This document shows positions 6,250 to 7,743 of a DNA stretch of 7,743 nucleotides, in pieces. Each line of letters opens with the position of its first letter. The first letter of the stretch is position 1. The notes beneath the pieces are model-generated. The model was not told the origin of the DNA. It ran no database searches and was given only the letters and a program-made list of their open reading frames with translations. The DNA comes from Chitinispirillaceae bacterium (GTDB lineage Bacteria > Fibrobacterota > Chitinivibrionia > Chitinivibrionales > Chitinispirillaceae), in contig JAFGOU010000417.1 in NCBI GenBank assembly GCA_016926315.1, positions 1 through 7,743 on the forward strand, in the 5' to 3' direction. Position numbers and translations under genes: made by a program.

Positions 6250-7623
6250 ATGAATCTTAGAGAAAGAGCGGTTTCCGAGTTCGAGCGGCAGCACCTGGAG
6301 GAGCTTGTAAAAATCAGCATTACGTCCGGATCGATTAATCCAGAGCTCTATCAGCGGTACAACGTCAAGCGTGGCCTCCGCAATACGGACGGAACCGGTG
6401 TCCTTGTCGGGCTGACGAGGATCGGCGATGTACACGGGTATATCCTCGATGAGAACGAGAAAGTTCCCGTTGAAGGATGCCTGAGGTACCGGGGAATCGA
6501 TGTGGCGGAGATGGTACGGGGGTTCCAAGCTGGAAAGCGGTACGGATTCCACGAAACCATATATCTGCTTCTCTTCGGCATCCTGCCGGATAGCGATCAA
6601 CTGGGGCGTTTTAACGAAATGATCGATACGTGCCGCGATCTGCCTGAAGGATTTACCGAGAATATGATCCTTAAAGCTCCCAGCTCCGATATCATGAATA
6701 AACTGGCGCGCTCCGTGCTTGCAAGCTATTCGTATGATACCAATCCCGATGATACCAACATAAAGAACGTGCTGCGTCAGTGCATTGAACTGATTGCGCG
6801 GTTCCCGACCATGGTTGCTTACGGGTATCAGGCAAAACAGCACTATTATCACGATAAAAGCCTGTTTATCCATAAACCGCAGGCCGGTCTTTCAACGGCG
6901 GAAAATTTTCTCTATATGGTTAGACCCGATTCCTCGTATACGGCTCTCGAAGCAGAGGTGCTTGACCTGTCGCTGGTGCTCCATGCCGAACATGGCGGCG
7001 GCAATAACTCCGCGTTCGCCCTCCACGTGGTGACCTCATCCGACACCGATACCTATTCGGCGATCGCCGCCGCCGTCGGGTCGCTCAAAGGATCGAAGCA
7101 TGGAGGCGCCAATATCAAGGTCGCGAATATGATGGATGATATCAAGGAGAATGTCAAAGACTGGAAAGACGAGGATGAGGTATCGGCGTACCTGGTGAAA
7201 ATCCTGAACAAAGAGGCATTCGACCGGTCCGGACTGATTTACGGCATCGGTCATGCGGTGTATACCCTTTCCGATCCGCGCGCCATCATTTTGCGCGATA
7301 AGGCCGAACATCTTTCCCGGGAGAAGTCAAGGGGCGACGAATACGAACTGTACCGGGTCGTTGAAAAAAACGCGCCGAGGATGTTTGCCAATGTAAGGCA
7401 GAGCGCAAAACAGCTCGCCACAAACATCGATTTTTATTCTGGTTTTGTCTACAGCATGCTCAATATTCCGCGAGACCTTTATACCCCGATCTTTGCCATC
7501 TCCCGCATTGCCGGCTGGTCGTCGCACCGGATCGAAGAGATTGTCAGCGGCGGCAGGATCATCCGGCCGGCCTATAAAAGCGTGGTCAAACGCTCTCCCT
7601 ATATCCCGCTTGAAAAGCGATAG
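6250..7623 (+). CDS. gltA: Citrate synthase
   Basis: Citrate synthase condenses oxaloacetate with acetyl-CoA to give citrate and CoA, the entry step of the TCA cycle and the route to glutamate; it acts in the cytoplasm. At 457 residues this is the longer bacterial form. The oxaloacetate and catalytic residues known from pig and E. coli enzymes all have counterparts: H248 in LHAEHGGGNNSAF, catalytic H284 in GSKHGGAN, H335 in GIGHAVYTLSDPR, and catalytic D394 in NIDFYSG. Candidate arginines for carboxylate binding are R344 and R419 (in ISRIAGW). The early segment GLRNTDGTGVLVGLTRIGDV followed by LRYRGIDV (78-85) is typical of this family. GHAVY replaces the E. coli GHRVY, as in the pig enzyme. 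A related 2-methylcitrate synthase is possible but less likely. The gene stands alone, 223 bp after the radical SAM operon, and converges on the partial gene at the right edge. Confidence 0.93.
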   Translation: MNLRERAVSEFERQHLEELVKISITSGSINPELYQRYNVKRGLRNTDGTGVLVGLTRIGDVHGYILDENEKVPVEGCLRYRGIDVAEMVRGFQAGKRYGFHETIYLLLFGILPDSDQLGRFNEMIDTCRDLPEGFTENMILKAPSSDIMNKLARSVLASYSYDTNPDDTNIKNVLRQCIELIARFPTMVAYGYQAKQHYYHDKSLFIHKPQAGLSTAENFLYMVRPDSSYTALEAEVLDLSLVLHAEHGGGNNSAFALHVVTSSDTDTYSAIAAAVGSLKGSKHGGANIKVANMMDDIKENVKDWKDEDEVSAYLVKILNKEAFDRSGLIYGIGHAVYTLSDPRAIILRDKAEHLSREKSRGDEYELYRVVEKNAPRMFANVRQSAKQLATNIDFYSGFVYSMLNIPRDLYTPIFAISRIAGWSSHRIEEIVSGGRIIRPAYKSVVKRSPYIPLEKR

Positions 7624-7649
7624 CGCCTCAAACGGTACTCAAAGGGCTG

Positions 7650-7663
7650 GACCTGCGCAGGTC
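7650..7663. repeat. 14-bp perfect palindrome after citrate synthase
   Basis: GACCTGCGCAGGTC reads the same on both strands and lies 26 bp after the citrate synthase stop and one base before the stop of the facing gene. It could act as a two-way hairpin terminator, with a weak TCTTTA following on the plus strand. A hairpin would have only five pairs around GCGC, so this is tentative. Confidence 0.4.
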
Positions 7664-7664
7664 T

Positions 7665-7743
7665 TTACTCTTCGGCGCGACCGCCCGCCGGGGCCATTTT
7701 CACGATTTTAGGATCGAAGCGCGCCACCGGTTCCACGAGATCG
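7665..7743 (-). CDS. 3' end of an unidentified gene running in from the right
   Basis: On the minus strand, 25 codons read from the window edge to a TAA at 7665-7667, encoding a C-terminus that contains VEPVARFDPKIVKMAP and ends GGRAEE. Only one of the minus-strand frames I checked stays open through here, and its residue mix looks natural. The palindrome just outside the stop fits the end of a real gene. I cannot identify the family from so short a piece. Confidence 0.5.
   Translation of the reverse strand, partial: DLVEPVARFDPKIVKMAPAGGRAEE

Noticed and set aside
6133..6873. A 246-codon minus-strand open frame
   Set aside because: It is antisense to the start of the well-supported citrate synthase gene and has no family signature of its own.

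Overview
The window suggests a bacterial chromosome segment of medium-to-high G+C, probably from an anaerobe or facultative anaerobe. This rests on three radical SAM iron-sulfur enzymes in one stretch and on a roughly 450-residue citrate synthase of the kind I associate with Clostridia, deltaproteobacterial groups and spirochaetes. The lineage is inferred from family resemblance and is not certain. I see no tRNA, rRNA, CRISPR array or insertion sequence.

Layout. Positions 1-635 (+) hold the 3' part of a TPR-like helical-repeat protein whose start lies left of the window. Positions 601-1749 (-) encode a GT-B glycosyltransferase of family GT4, whose end overlaps the TPR gene tail to tail by 35 bp. 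A short divergent gap of 86 bp separates it from a GT-A (family GT2) glycosyltransferase at 1836-2633 (+). This gene converges on a radical SAM/SPASM protein at 2673-3728 (-). A 239-bp divergent gap follows. Then come two co-directional radical SAM proteins, 3968-4891 and 4926-6026 (+), 34 bp apart and probably one transcription unit. A 223-bp non-coding stretch with two clean hairpins separates them from a complete citrate synthase gene, 6250-7623 (+), which has its own strong ribosome binding site. The last 25 codons of an unidentified gene run in from the right edge on the minus strand (7665-7743).

How the genes may work together. The two glycosyltransferases look like parts of a surface-glycan (O-antigen, capsule or exopolysaccharide) locus. 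The three radical SAM proteins are distinct from one another, yet all carry the same C-x12-G-x4-C auxiliary-cluster motif in the C-terminal part. They could tailor a sugar, a lipid-linked intermediate or a peptide. No precursor peptide is visible, so glycan or small-molecule tailoring is the more economical guess, but it is only a guess. Citrate synthase is a housekeeping TCA-cycle/glutamate-supply enzyme and marks the probable right border of the accessory region.

The most interesting part is the radical SAM trio (2673-6026). Points of note are a lost glycine-rich GGEP motif in the third enzyme and a non-standard cysteine pattern in the second.
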